A DNA stretch of 64,000 nucleotides from positions 76,824,894 through 76,888,893 of the forward strand of contig OY992537.1 in assembly GCA_963921195.1 (NCBI GenBank), read 5' to 3'. The translations under genes and the position numbers were made by a program. This DNA is from Pegoplata infirma (Eukaryota; Arthropoda; Insecta; Diptera; Anthomyiidae). The notes below the pieces were generated by a model. That model was not told the origin of the DNA, did not search any database, and worked only from the letters and a program-made list of their open reading frames with translations. This document shows positions 10,239 to 23,160 of this stretch, piece by piece (positions within the stretch are counted from its first letter, which is position 1; the number at the start of each line of letters is the position of its first letter).

Positions 10239-13200
10239 CACTCAAAAAAAAAATTTTGTAAATTTGCAAGTAAAAGGTCTTGTAATTCTATTTTACTAAT
10301 ATTTTTGTCTTTTTACAAAAATTGTTGTATATTTAATAAAATAATATTTTGCTTTGAAATTTTACTATTATATGTTGGTAAATTTATTTTACAAATTTTT
10401 TAGGTAAATTTACAAAAAAGTGAATTATTTTACAAATTAAAAAAATATTACAAGGTGTTTAGTTTTTTTACACAAGAAAACTGTAATTGTACAACATAAT
10501 TTTACTTGATGTTATTTAGTCCAAAAAAATGTTTTATTACAAAAAATTTTTTTTTTAAGATCGTTTACAAGGTTTTCAGTTTGAAATGTATGTATTGAAA
10601 AGTACAAAATTCCAATATAATTTTACAAAACTTATTTTATTACTAGAATTAATGTTGTTTTACAAAAAAAAAAATAATTATCCAACAAAAGGACACGCAA
10701 AAATTTTCTAAGTTCAGATTTTTTTTTGTTGCGTTTTGGAGTAAAAAATTTAGTTAAAAATAATTTTTTATAAATAATTTTTAAACCATTTTTTTGTTAA
10801 TTTGCGTTAAGTAAAATACCACAATTTTTATGTGTTTCTACTACACTCAAAAAAAAAGTTTGTAAAATGACATAAAATCCCCGTGATTTTACGGGGCAGG
10901 TTTTGTAAAATATGTACTAGCAAGAATCCCCGTAATGTTACGGGGATAATTTGTAAATTGATTTAACAAAAAATTACGGGGAGAAATTGTAAATTTACAA
11001 TTTTTTTTGTAAAATATTATTGTAGACTTACAAAAAAGTTGTAAATTTACGAAATAAAGTAGAAAATCAAAAAATAAAATTGTAGATTTACAAATTGTTT
11101 GGTTTAACTACAGTTTTTTATGGCAAAAAACTTGTATATTTACAGTAAAAAGTGGTAAATTTACAATTTTTATTGTAAATATACCATTTTTTCTTATTTT
11201 TTTGCCGTAAAAACAGTAGTTTAACCAAATAATTTGTAAATTTACAATATTGTTTTTGTATTTTCTACTTCATTTTTGTAAAATTACAACTTTTTCTGTA
11301 AGTATACAATTTTGTTTTCTAAACTTTCATATTTGTTTTGTAAATTTACAAAAAATTTGGTATATTTACATATTGGTTTTGTAAATTTAAAGGTTTTTTC
11401 CATTGGTGCATCTTATTTTTCCTTCTTCGGCAGCTGGAGTAGCACTTTATCAACCTGAAATGATTTTTTTTTTTTTTTTCACTTGAACACTTTTAACAAA
11501 CTTTTTAGAGTATAACACTGCACTTTTTTATTTTTTTTCTGAATTTTGTTTTTCTTAATTAGAACATATGAGAATTGCGAAGGAGGCTACACAAGAAATT
11601 TCTTATATTTTCAAGAAAAACTGGTCAAAAAAATTACCTTTTTTTTCGAATTTTTAATTATTTCAGCAAGTATTATTAAAAAATTATAAAAAAAACTTTG
11701 GATATTGTAGATTGGACGTTTAAGTACCTGATAAAATAAGAAAAAACTTAATTTTTCATAATTAATAATTGACAGCTTTTGATTGACATTTTAGTGCCAG
11801 ATTTAAAAAAAAAAAAAGTACCAAAAAAATATGGTAAAATTACCAAAAAATGGTAAAAATACAAACAAAAAAACTAGAACAATAATATAGTAAAAACATA
11901 TAAAAATTGTGGTATTTTACTTAAAGCAGGTTACCAAAAAATTGTCTTGATATTAAATTTTTTTGATAAAGCTTATAACTAATTGAAAAATGTTTGTATC
12001 CGGAACTTAAAAAATTTTCAAAATTTTTTTATGAAATTTTTTATTTATAAAAAAAAATTTTTACAAAATATGGACTTAGAAAATTTTTGCGTCTCCTATT
12101 GTTGCATAATTATTTTTCAATACAAATTTTTGTTTAATTACATTTTTTTGTGTCAAAATACTGTAATCCTTGTAAACTAAAAAATCTTGAAAAAAAAAAT
12201 TTTTGTAATAAAACATTTTTTGGTAGAAAGACTAAATACTATCAAATATAATGTTGTTGTACAATTACAATTTTCTTGTGTAAAACAACTAAACACCTTG
12301 TATTTTTTTTTTTTTAATTTGTAAAATAATTATTTTTTTTGTTAATTTACCTAAAAAAAATTGTTAAATAAATTTACCAACATATTATAGTAAAATTACA
12401 AAGCGCACGGTAGTTTTTTTTTATTAAAAATACAAGAATTTTTGTAAATAGACAAAAATATTAGTAAAATAGAATTACAAGACTTTTTGCTTGTAATTTT
12501 ACAAACTTTTTTTTTTGAGTGTATATAATTGTTCTAGTTTTTTTTTTTTGTATTTCTACCATTTTTTTTGGTGATATTACCATATTTTTTTGGTAATTTT
12601 TTTTTAAATTTGGTACCTAAAATGTCAATAGAAAGCTGCTAATTATGAAAATTTTTCTTATTTTAACTGGTACTTAAACATCCAATCTACAATATCCAAA
12701 AATTTTTTTCCGATTTTTTAAAAATACTTGTGAAAATAATTAAAAATTAAAAAAAAAAAATTGTTATTTTTTGACTAATTTTTCCTGAAAATATAAGAAT
12801 TTTCTTGTGTAGCCTCCTTCGCAATTCTCATATGTTCTACTTAAGAAAAAGGAAATGTCGAAAAAAAATAAAAAATTGCAGTGTTATACATTAAAAAGTT
12901 TGTTAAAAGTGCTCAACTGAAAAAAAATCTTTTCAGGTTGTTGAAGTGCTACTCCAGCTGCCGAAGAAGGAAAAATAAGATGCACCAATGGAAAAAACCT
13001 TTAAATTTACAAAACCAATATGTAAATAAACCAATTTTTTTTTGTAAATTTTCAAAACAAATATGAAAATTTAAAAAACAAAATTGTATACTTACGAAAA
13101 AAGTTGTAATTTTACAAAAATGAAATAGAAAATACAAAAACAATTTTGTAAATTTACAAATTTTATGGTTAAACTACTGTTTTTACGGCAAAAAAAATAA

Positions 13201-13603
13201 GAAAAAATGGTACATATACAATAAAAATGGTAAATTTACCACTTTTTATTGTAAATATACAAGTTTTTTGCATAAAAAACAGTAGTTTAACCAAATAATT
13301 TGTTAATCTACAATTTATTTTTTCATTTTCTATTTTTCCTTGTAAAATAACAACCTTTTCCTGTAAGTTTACAATTTTGTTTTGTAAATTTACCAAATTT
13401 TTTGCAAATTTACAAAAAAAATGTTCACCTCGAAGATGATATTTTACAAAAAAAATTGTAAATTTACATTTTCTTTTGTTAAATCAATTTACAAATTATC
13501 CCCGTAACTTTACGGGGATTCTTGCTAGTACATATTTTACAAAACCTGCCCCGTAAAATCACGGGGATTTTATGTCATTTTACAAACTTTTTTTTTTTGA
13601 GTG
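10239..13603 (-). mobile_element. TA-element Z, copy 1, interrupted by copy 2
   Basis: Its ends are CACTCAAAAAAAAAATTTTG (10239) and TTTTGAGTG (13603), with TA flanks at 10237-10238 and 13604-13605. Without the inserted copy it is about 1.69 kb. It lies in reverse orientation relative to copies 2 and 3: the CCCCGTAA..TTACGGGG block is at its right end and the CTTGTAATTCTATTTTACTA block at its left. The interior carries repeated GTAAATTTAC words and no reading frame. Termini plus TA suggest a Tc1/mariner-mobilised non-autonomous element. Confidence 0.85.
10844..12521 (+). mobile_element. TA-element Z, copy 2, inserted inside copy 1
   Basis: It starts CACTCAAAAAAAAAGTTTG and ends in the inverse. 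The TIR is about 25 bp and runs into TGTAAAAT. TA duplications are at 10842-10843 and 12522-12523. Copy 3 shows what the empty site looks like (TTTCTACTATAAAATTGCTC, inverse of 15757-15780), which proves the insertion is inside an older family member. Landmarks are ATCCCCGTGATTTTACGGGG at 10876, CCATTGGTGCATCTTATTTT at 11400 and ATATGAGAATTGCGAAGGAG at 11565. Confidence 0.88.
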
Positions 13604-13605
13604 TA

Positions 13606-13973
13606 GATTTTAACATATTTCATCAAATTTTCTCAAAAACTTTAAGAGATGAAAAAAAATGAAAACCAGATTTGAAATGTGCATCGAAGATTAACCGAAA
13701 ATATGATAAGCCAGCTACTAGCAACTGTCTTCAAACTTATTACCCCATTTTTGATCACACAATTTTGTGCCAAAAACAATTTTTTTTTATCATTCACTCA
13801 AATCGTTATTTCTATGGCCTTTAAAAATTTAGTGTTAATCTTTACACTAAAGGTAAAAATTAACTAAATGCATGCATTAAGAGTAATTGTAAATTTGTTG
13901 TAACCACATACGACATAAAATGCTGTTATGTGCAAATTAAGTTCATCCTTTCAATTGCAATTAACTCAAAAAG
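13606..13973. other. Spacer between two Z elements
   Basis: No gene is seen, though a 62-codon open frame occurs by chance. The composition is slightly less extreme than the flanking repeats, so it may be host sequence. Confidence 0.3.
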
Positions 13974-13975
13974 TA

Positions 13976-16455
13976 CACTCAAAAAAAAAAGTTTGTAAAA
14001 TGACATAAAATCCCCGTGATTTTACGGGGCAGGTTTTGTAAAATATGTACTAGCAAGAATCCCCGTAATGTTACGGGGATAATTTGTAAATTGATTTAAC
14101 AAAAGAAAATGTAAATTTACAATTTTTTTTTGTAAAATATTAACTTCGAGGTGACCATTTTTTTTGTAAATTTACAAAAAATTTGGTAAATTTACAAAAC
14201 AAAATTGTAAACTTACAGAAAAAGGTTGTTATTTTACAAAGAAAAAATAGAAAATGAAAAAAATAAATTGTAGATTAACAAATTATTTGATTAAACTACT
14301 GTTTTAACCGCAAAAAATTATTGAAAAACACGTATATTTACAATGAAAATTGTAAATTTGCAAAAAAAAATTTAAATTTACAAAAAAAAAATTGTAAACT
14401 TACAAAAAAAAGTTGTAAATTTACAAAAAAAAAGTAGAAAATCTAAAACCAAAATTGTAAATTAACAAATTGTTTGATTATACTACTGATTTTTATGGCA
14501 AAAAACTTGTATATTAACAATAAAAAGTGGTAAATTTACAATTTTTATTGTAAATATACCATTTTTTCTAATTTTTTTGCCGTAAAAACAGTAGTTTAAC
14601 CAAAAAATTTGTAAGTTTACAATATTGTTTCTGTATTTTCTACTTCATTTTTGTAAAATTACAACTTTTTTCGTAAGTATACAATTTTGCTTTTTTTTTA
14701 ATTTTCATATTTGTTTTGTAAATTTACAAAAAATTTGGTTTATTTACATATTTGGTTTGTAAATTTAAAGGTTTTTTTCCATTGGTGCATCTTATTTTTC
14801 CTTCTTGGGCAGCTGGAGTAGCACTTCAACAACCTGAAATGATTTTTTTTTTTTCACTTGAACACTTTTAACTAACTTTTTAATGTATAACACTGCACTT
14901 TTTTTATTTTTTCGACATTTCGTTTTTCTTAAGTAGAACATATGAGAATTGCGAAGGAGGCTACACAAGAAATTTCTTATATTTTCAGGAAAAACTAGTC
15001 AAAAAATAACAATTTTTTTTTTTGAATTTTTAATTATTTTCACAAGTTTTTTTGTATATTGTAGATTGGATGTTTAAGTACCTGTTAAAATAAGAAAAAC
15101 TTAATTTTTCATAATAGGCAGCTTTTTATGGACATTTTAAGTGCCAAATTTAAAAAAAACAAGTGAGAGTGTTAGATTCGGCTGTGCCGAATCTTTTATA
15201 CCCTCCAAAATGTAAAAAAATATAAAAAAAATCCATGGGCGTCTTTTTTTTTTGGGGGGGGGGGGGTTGGTGGGAGACGTTAGGGGCACCTTCCCCTTGC
15301 GATTTTAAACTTCTTCTGAGATAAGAATGTTGCATTTGCTTACCAAAAGTACAAAAAACTCTGCAAAAAAATGCGGTTTTTCTTGGGTTGGTTTAGTTCT
15401 CCAAGGGGGAACTTTTTTCCCCTTGGTCCGATTTTGCCCATTTCCGAACTTAACCTGCCTAGGAATATAAGACATATTCGTGCCAAACTTCGGAAGTCTA
15501 GCTCTTTTATTTTGGACTGTATCGTGTCCTCTACAGACGGACGGACGGACGGACGGACATCGCTAGAATGTCTTAGAATCGATAACTGATCAATAAAATA
15601 TATACTTTATGGGGTCCTAGACCGATATTTTGATGCGTTACACACGGAATGACAAAGTGAGTATACCCCCATACTGTGGTTGGAGGGTATAAAAATTACC
15701 AAAAAAATATGGTAAAATTACCAAAAAATGGTAAAAAATTCAAAAAAAACTAGAGCAATTTTATAGTAGAAACACATAAAAATTTTGGTATTTTACTTAA
15801 CGCAAATTACCAAAAAATGGTGTAACAATTCAATTTTTTTTTTTTAAGTTTACAATTAGTTGAAAAATGTTTGTGTCCGGAACTTAAAAAATTTCCAAAA
15901 ATTTTTTCCATGAAATTTTTTATTTTTAAAAAATGATTTTTAACTAAATATTTTACTCCAAAACGCAAAAAAAAATCTGAACTTAGAAAATTTTTGCGTG
16001 TCCTATTGTTGAATAATTAATTTTTTTTTGAAAAACAACATTAATTCTAGTAATAAAATAAGTTTTGTAAAATTACATTGGAGTTTTTCAATACATTTCA
16101 AACTGAAAACCTTGTAAACGATCTTGAAAAAAAATGATTGTAATAACACATTTTTTTGGTAGAAAGACTAAATAACATCAAGTAAAATTTTGTTGTACAA
16201 TAACAGTTTTTTTTGTGTAAAAAAACTAAACACCTTGTAATATTTTTTTAATTTGTAAAATAATTCACTTCTTTGTAAATTTACCTAAAATATTTGTAAA
16301 ATAAATTTACCAACATATAATAGTTAAATTACAAAGCAAACTGTAGTTTTCGTTTTATTAAATATACAACAATTTATGTAAAAAGACAAAAATATTAGTA
16401 AAATAGAATTACAAGACCTTTTGCTTGTAATTTTACAAACTTTTTTTTTTGAGTG
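13976..16455 (+). mobile_element. TA-element Z, copy 3, interrupted by a D1 element
   Basis: The ends are CACTCAAAAAAAAAAGTTTG and TTTTTTTGAGTG, flanked by TA (13974-13975, 16456-16457). Order of landmarks matches copy 2, with extra GTAAATTTACAA repeats near 14330-14440. The D1 element at 15159-15695 has jumped into its poly-A tract after GTGCCAAATTTAAA. It is non-coding. Confidence 0.87.
15159..15695 (-). mobile_element. D1 Helentron/DINE-like element nested in Z copy 3
   Basis: It begins ACAAGTGAGAGTGTTAG, followed by the hairpin GATTCGGCTGTGCCGAATC and TATACCCTCC. It ends in CATACTGTGGTTGGAGGGTAT. It carries the GGACGGACGGAC microsatellite at 15537-15560 and a G10 run near 15255. The conserved block near 15600 (TATACTTTATGGGGTCCTAG) recurs in all D1 copies. 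The 72-codon frame at 15371 is internal to it and not a gene. Confidence 0.8.
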
Positions 16456-16457
16456 TA

Positions 16458-16792
16458 ACAAAACCATTCATGCCTTAAATGAAGACAAACATACAAATGC
16501 ACTAATATGATATAAAAACACATTCCTACATACTTATACTGAATTTATACAGAAACTATTATACCTTAATATTAGGGTGGTCAAAAAACTTACAAAAAAA
16601 ATATATGAAGCAGATAAATCATCGATAGAAATTTAATATAATCGAAAATACTACATTATATTCTGGATTTTAGTACTTTCGGGATTTTGTTTCAATTTTG
16701 CTGATATTTTTAAAAAAAATTTTTTTTTTTTGTTTTTCTGAACTTTTTTAAATTTTCCAATTGTTTTTGATATATTTTACTTAAATTTTTTG
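16458..16792. other. Unassigned stretch
   Basis: No gene is seen. It is AT-rich with T-runs at 16705-16730. Confidence 0.3.
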
Positions 16793-17110
16793 CTACCTCC
16801 TATATTACGAGAATTCCTAGTAAAAAGTACGAACTTTTTGTAATTTTTCAATAAAATTTTAAATTTACAACTTTTTTGGCAAAATAAAACCTAAAAGGAA
16901 TTCTCGTGAATTTACTTGATTTTTTTGTAAAATTATCTTGGAAATTTGTAAAATTACAAAAAAAAAATGTAAATTTTCAAAAAAATAATCGTAAATTTCG
17001 ATCCAAATTTTTTTGTTTTAAAAACAAGGAAAACTGTCTAATATTGGTAAAATGGGATTACGAGACTTTTTCTAGTAATTTGACAAGTTTTTTTTTTTTT
17101 TTTTTTGTGT
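16793..17110 (+). repeat. Family A repeat
   Basis: The order of blocks is CTACCTCCTATATTACGAG, GGAATTCTCGTGAATTTACT, AACAAGGAAAACTGTCTAAT, AATGGGATTACGAG and CTAGTAATTTGACAAG plus a T-run. Confidence 0.65.
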
Positions 17111-17382
17111 ACTTGAAATGTTAAAAAATCTGTGCAATCAGTACAAAGTTTTTTGATTAGTACACGTGATTGAAAGTCAGTACATGTACTGATCAAATTG
17201 CCAGCCAAGACATAGTTTAAAATTTAAAATTTTAAGGGGGGGAAAAGGAGTAAAAATTGACAAAAAAGTGTTGCATTTTATATGTGTTGAGAGCATGTTA
17301 AACGAAACCAAATAGAACTAGGAACGAAATCGACTCGAAGTAGAAGGACCTTTTTTCTTAACATTTTTTACTCAATATTTGT

Positions 17383-17756
17383 ATATCCTCCAAAGACAGT
17401 ATGGTGGCATACTCACTTTTGTATTTCGTTTGGGCCCCTTATAAATATTATTGATCCATGATCGATTCAAAAACATTCGTTGAATTTCGTCGTGCTATGA
17501 TCGATTCTAAGACATTCTTTGAATTTCGTCCTTCTTTCTGTCTATATAATTATGACACTATACAGTCCAAAATAAAAACGTTAAACTTCTGACGTATGGC
17601 ACGAATATGAATTATGCTCATTGGCAGGTTAAGTTCGTAAATGGGCAAAATCAGACTAGGGGAAAAAAGTTTCCTCTTGAAAAACTGAACAAACCGTCGA
17701 AAAACTTATTTATTAAAAGTTTTTCATATTTTTGTTAAACAAATGATACAATTATA
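17383..17756 (+). mobile_element. Degenerate D1 element
   Basis: It is recognised by ATCCTCCAAAGACAGTATGG, a degraded CCCTTATAAATATTATTGAT block, ATGATCGATTCTAAGACATT (twice) and GGCAGGTTAAGTTCG..ATGGGCAAAATCAGA. Compare 47486-47810. The 3' hairpin end is missing: element F starts directly after it. Confidence 0.65.
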
Positions 17757-17838
17757 TTTTGAGTAGGTTTATTCTAGCTCGAGGTCATTACTTTCTTTAC
17801 TAATTGAAACTATGATACTCTGATAGAATAGTTTTAAA
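17757..17838 (+). mobile_element. Element F, left-end fragment
   Basis: TTTTGAGTAGGTTTATTCTA and the following GCTCGAGGTCATTA match the left end of the complete copy at 42631-42996. It is truncated by element G. Confidence 0.7.
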
Positions 17839-17846
17839 GACAACTA

Positions 17847-18744
17847 CACCGCTCAACAATTCGAAGGTTTTTGACTCCGGTTTGAAGTTTGATACAAAAT
17901 TTTTAAGATTTTGACTCGCTGATTCCAAATCTGTGCTCAAAATTTTTCCATCACGTCTAGAATTTTAATTATTCGCGGTTGAAAATGCGAAAAAACGCGA
18001 TTTTTGCATTTTTTGAAAGCCTGCACAGCAGCCACTGGGTGGAACAAAAATCTGGTATAAAGCGTTAGAGTAGAATTGAACTATGATCTCAAATATATGA
18101 TCAAAAAAATTTTTAGTTGTTTCACTATTATTGGCCAAACATGTATTTTAAAAAAATACTGTGAAAAAAATTAGAAAAAGCACCATTTTTAAAAGGCTCT
18201 AAAACAAAAATCAGATGATCAATCTTTACTGTGATGAGCTCAAAATTTAGGCAAAAGTTCATTCTTTCTTATAGACTTTTAAACCCATTAAAGATATCTT
18301 CCGGTTTGTACGAAAAATAACACAGAAAACTTAAATTTGTAAAATATTTATTTTTTTAGTTCTTCTTTGAAAAATTTCAAAAAAACTAAGGCATCTATCT
18401 AATCTACATTACCTTTTTTACAAAAATTATAATTTTAGCAGAGTCATTTTAAAACGCAATTGTAACCCAACCAAACGCAATAATTGGAAAAAAATAGTTT
18501 TCGATGTTAGAGACCATAGACATATTATACTTTTGCGCTTTATACCAGTTTTGTAATCCACTGAATGGCAGCTGTGCAGGCATTCAAATAATGCAAAAAT
18601 CGTAATTTTTCGCATTTTCAACCATGAATAACTAAAAATCTGAACGTGATGGAAAAAATTGGAGAACAGATTTGGAATCAGGAGATCAAAGTCTACTAAA
18701 ATTGATCACCAGAATTCAAATCGGAAAATGAGTGTTGAACGGTG
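17847..18744. mobile_element. Palindromic element G, copy 1
   Basis: The ends are CACCGCTCAACAATTCG (17847) and the inverse of CACCGTTCAACACTCATTT (18744). Flanking triplets are CTA and TTA. The full length is palindromic: GAAAGCCTGCACAGCAGCCA near 18020 is inverted near 18560. It is about 900 bp and non-coding. Copy 2 (52473-53305) lies in the opposite orientation with a perfect TTA duplication. Confidence 0.82.
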
Positions 18745-18839
18745 TTATTTTTCCGTTTTCATTTTTTTTTTCATTTTTGGCAAAAACGCGATTTTATTCA
18801 TAAAACTTTTAGACACCGGTGTAAAAATATATATAACCA

Positions 18840-20250
18840 TCTGACCGATCTGCACCACCCTTTCAGAACTGGATAAAAATTAGTAGAAATATTGTATTCA
18901 AGTGGAAAAAAAAACTCTAATTTTTTCGCCGCTGGACCAAATATTTCCGGAGATACCAGGGTTTAAAAAGCGAAAAATTAAAAATATCTTACTGAAGTGG
19001 TGATACGTTTTTGATCATATCTTCGACAATCTTAATGATGCGAATCTCGGTGATATCCCATTTTAAAGGTAATGGGGTCCACATCAAAATAAAATTTAGC
19101 AAGATTTTTTTTGTTGATGCTCAAGTGTCATATTAAGCAAATCCGTGGTTTAAGATGAAATATCTCAAAAAGACGTATTTTTAAATCTTTAAAAAAAATA
19201 TATGTTAATCCTTTATCCCTTCTTTATCTTTCGTTCAAACCATGGAGTGTAGTCTCGCCTAGTTCTCGAGTTATGCAAAAAATTGTAACGCCACATTAAA
19301 AAAAATTTTATTTTCAGGGTTAAATTTACAAACATTTTTTAAGTTCACGAGTTTGTGATGCTGCACTTCGATTCCAATAGAATTTTTGATGTAGAAGACG
19401 AATTTGATATTAAAATTGCAATATTAGCTCTGTTTTTTTTTTTTAAATATTTGCAAAAAAAAGTTTGCAATTTTTTTGCAAAATACTCAAGAACCAGAGT
19501 TTATTTTAAAATTTCTGCATCATATTCGTGATCTACGTCCCAAAATCTATTAGAAACGAAGTACGGCATCACGTAGCAATTAAATTTAAAAAGGACGATT
19601 TTTTCGCAAAAAAAATCCATATTTTGAAATTTTTAGATCATATTCGTTATCTTTACCCCAAAATCTATGAGAAACAAAGTGTGGCATGACAAATGTATCA
19701 GCTTTAATAAATGCAATTTTTTGCAACTATCTCTAAAGCGAGTGCTAATTTCGCGACTTTAAGATAATCCACATCCCAAAACCTATTAGAAACAAAAACA
19801 GCATCACAAACTCGTCAACTTTAAAAAATTATGTAAATTTGACCCTGAAAATAACAATTTTTATTCTAAGTGGCGAAACAATTTTTTGCATAACTCTGGA
19901 ACCAGGCGAGACTCCAGTCTACGGTTTGATCATAAGTATAAAGAAGGGACAAAGGATTAACATATATTTTTTAAAAGATTTCATAATACCCTTTTTTGAG
20001 ATATTTCATCTTAAACCACGGATTTCCTAAAAATGACATTTGAGCATCATCAAAAAAAATATAGCTAAAAACTTTTTTCATTTGGCCGTCATAGTAAGAT
20101 ATTTTTGATCTTTTCACTTTTAAAACCCTGGTATCTCCCGAACTATTTGGTCCAGCGATCCAAAAATTGGAGTCTTTCTTTTCCTAGTTGAGTGCAATAT
20201 TTTTACCAAGTTTCATCAAGTTTGAAAGGGGTCAGGTCCAAGACTCATTT
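18840..20250. mobile_element. Palindromic element H, about 1.4 kb
   Basis: The arms are CTAATTTTTTCGCCGCTGG, GACCAAATATTTCCGGAGAT and ACCAGGGTTT near 18920, answered by AAAACCCTGGTATCTCCCGA, ACTATTTGGTCCAGCG near 20120. An inner pair is TGTGATGCTGCACTTCG near 19355 versus a decayed inverse near 19800. Outer ends pair through CCCTTTCA..AACT..GAT. It is non-coding; exact termini and TSD are not resolved. Confidence 0.72.
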
Positions 20251-20368
20251 TATTGGATGGGTATTAGAGCTTCTGTTTCGTTAAAACCGTAACCGAAACT
20301 GCGGTTATTGAAGCCGAAAACCGAACCCGAAACCGAAACCGACCGATACATGTTCGGTTACGCGTTTT

Positions 20369-21138
20369 TATACCCTACACCACTCTGTGGTACAGGGTAT
20401 AATGAGTTTGTGCTGATGTTTGTAACTACCGGAAATATTGGTCCTAGACCTACCTTCAAGTATACCGATCGACTCAGAATTACTTTTTGAGTTGATTTAG
20501 CGATGTCCGTCCGTCCGTCCGTCTGTCCGTCCGTCCGTCTGTCAATCTATCGGTTTAAGCACGATACAGGTCGCAATTTTTAATCAATTGACTTGAAATT
20601 TGAAACTTAAACATCTTTTGGCCCAAGGACGAAGCCTATTGAAATTGGAGAAAATCGATCCATGTTAACCCCTAGCCCCCATACAAACGCCCCCTTTGGA
20701 TTCGGCTTAAATGACTCTTATAACCGTATTATAAAAGAAATCGGGTAAGTCCTTCTGGTAGTCCCCATAAAAACCACCCTCCCGATATTCACACAATTCC
20801 CTCAAAATTCATATGGAAATATTTGATAAAAATTTTATTTGTATGTGTTAAACGTGAACTTTAGTAACCTTATCAAATCGCAATATAATTGGACCATTTT
20901 TTGGACTTAGTCCCCCCATAAAAAATTTCGACCGATATTCAGTTAAATCGGTCAATTGACAAAAAAATAAGTCAATTCCACTTAAATTTGATCTGTGTGT
21001 GTTTTCTACACTTAATAAAGATCTAACAAAAGACAGATCCAATCGGTTCATGTTCGGACTTGGGGCCCATTTTCCGGAAAACACTGGTGTAGGGTATTAT
21101 ATGGTCGGTCTTGACCGACTATAACTTTCTTACTTGTT
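20369..21138 (+). mobile_element. D2 Helentron/DINE-like element
   Basis: It starts TATACCCTACACCACTCTG with an adjacent inverted TACAGGGTATA, carries a GTCCGTCCGTCC/GTCT microsatellite at 20503-20541, and ends with the hairpin GGTCGGTCTTGACCGAC and ATAACTTTCTTACTTGTTTT. A second copy is at 44298-45131 (reverse), a fragment at 38552-38662. It is organised like D1 but differs in sequence. It has no reading frame. Confidence 0.8.
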
Positions 21139-21220
21139 TTTGTTAATTTAATAGATTTTTTATATTTTTTTCTCATTTAAAAAAGAGTTATTTAAATTAA
21201 CAACTACTTACACATATATA

Positions 21221-22274
21221 TGAGGCATTCCACACCAAATGTCCAGCAAAAAAAAAGAGTACCGTAAACTTCTGAATAGGTTGTATGGATAGCCCTATAT
21301 TGAACTTAGAAAATTGCGTTTTTGGTTTTTCAATTTTTCAAAAACTGGGGTTAGGAGGCTTGGTCAAATATTGGAAAAATGGTCAAATTTGTGTCGAGTT
21401 GCCTTGATTAAATATTTATCACATTAAAACGGAATTCACCACAATCTTAAAAGTTTACATTTTTATATAGTTTTGTATGGGCTATCGTTTAAAATTTTTT
21501 TTTTTTTAAATTTTCAGAAACCGTTCTGATATTTTCCATTTAAAAAAAATAAAAATTTAACAAAAATCCGGTCACTTTTTTATTATTTTTTTTTTTTTTT
21601 AAGTTTAGTTTGTCCATCCACACAAAAAAATTCAGGCACGCGTTTTTCGTTTTTTTTTTGGAGAAAATCGCATTTGAATTTAAAATTTCATAACAATTTA
21701 GTAATTTGCTTGTATTTTCTTGTTTCAAGAGAGCGTATGAGTAATATTTATACAATTAATATTACTCATTCGCAACGTTAAAACAAGAAAATACAAGCAA
21801 ATTACAAAATTGTTATGAAATTTAAAATTCAAATGCGATTTTCTCAAAAAAAAAAAACGATAAACGCGTGTCGGATTTTTTTTTGTGTGGATGGACAAAC
21901 ATCAAAATTAAAAAAAAAAAACAAAAAAGTGGCCGGATTTTTGATGAATTTACTTTTTTAAAAAATGGAAAATTTCAGAACGGGTTCAAAAAAAAAATTT
22001 AATCGATAGCACATACAAAACTATATAAGAATGTAAATTTTTTAAATTGTGGTGCATTCCGTTTTAATGTGATAAATATTTAATCAAAGCAACTCGCCAC
22101 AAAATTGACCATATTTCCAGTATTTGACCACGCCTTTTTAGCCCAGTTTTTGAAAATTAGTAAACCCAAAAACGCAATTTTCTTAGTTTCATATAGGGCT
22201 ATCCAAACAACCTATTCAGAAATTTACGGGACACATGTTTTTCTGTAGCGGGACATTTGGTGTGGAATGCTTCA
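21221..22274. mobile_element. Palindromic TA-element PAL, copy 2
   Basis: The ends are TGAGGCATTCCACACC and GGTGTGGAATGCTTCA with flanking TA (21219-21220, 22275-22276). The centre near 21760 holds ATTACTCATTCGCAACG. Arms are about 500 bp. The inner loop of this copy reads AAGAGAGCGTATGAGTAATA on the left, differing from copy 1. Confidence 0.85.
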
Positions 22275-22395
22275 TATTATGTTTTCGTTAAAACAATTTT
22301 AATTAGTTACTTTTATGATTCAATAAACTTAATTTGACTGCTACGCCACTTTAACTATTTAATGTTACACTGACTGAATGATTCATATTATATTC

Positions 22396-22826
22396 ACATT
22401 TTAAAAAACTTGTCAAATTACTAGAAAAAGTTTCGTAATCCCATTTTACCAATATTTGGCAGTTTTCCTTGTTTTTTAACAAAACATTTTTGATCGAAAT
22501 TTAAAATTTTTGTTGTAATTTTACAATTTTTTTTCGTTAAAAATTTCCAAGGTAATTTTACAAAAAAAAAAAATCTAGTTAAGTCACAAAAATTCCTTGT
22601 AAGTATTATCACATATAAAAATTTGTAAAACTAAAATTTTATTGGTAAAAAATTTGTAAAATTACAAAAAGTTCGTAATTTTTACTAAACTTTTTCATAA
22701 AATTGGAGGTAGCTCACAATCTAGTACAGTCACGAGAATTTTTTATTGCGTCAAAAAATTGTAAATTAACAAATTTATTGGTAAAAAGCTTGTAAATTAT
22801 TTGTAATTTTACAAGCTGTCGTTTTA
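22396..22826 (-). repeat. Family A repeat, reverse orientation
   Basis: It begins AAACTTGTCAAATTACTAG, then TAATCCCATTTTACCAATAT, and ends AATTTTACAAGCTG. This is the most complete reverse copy. Confidence 0.65.
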
Positions 22827-23160
22827 TTTTTTTAATAGAGAAACAAGTGACTAAAATCGAGTGTCAAGTTTTCCAGTTTTTTTAGGTATATTAGATTGTT
22901 TGTCTCAATTAAAATACAGTTTATGATGACAAAATTAAAATATTTTTAATTTAAAATTCTCACTTTACTAACGAGATAACTTAAGTGTTTTTATCCAGTT
23001 GATGAAAAATTATGCAGTTCTGAAGATGAGGAACCACTGAATCTTTGGAAGATTAATTGAATTCTGCTTTTTAAAAGACATAAACGGATGATAAACCAAA
23101 ATGGTAATTTAAACTGAACTCAGTTCTAATAAATAATCTATTTAAAAATAAAATTTTTTC
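22827..23160. other. Interior of element I
   Basis: No coding content is seen. It connects the family A copy to the ACCGAA-rich right end. Confidence 0.35.

Noticed and set aside
20503..20541. GTCC microsatellites (also near 15537, 44971 and 47948) as independent features
   Set aside because: They occur at the same internal place of D1/D2 elements and are part of them.
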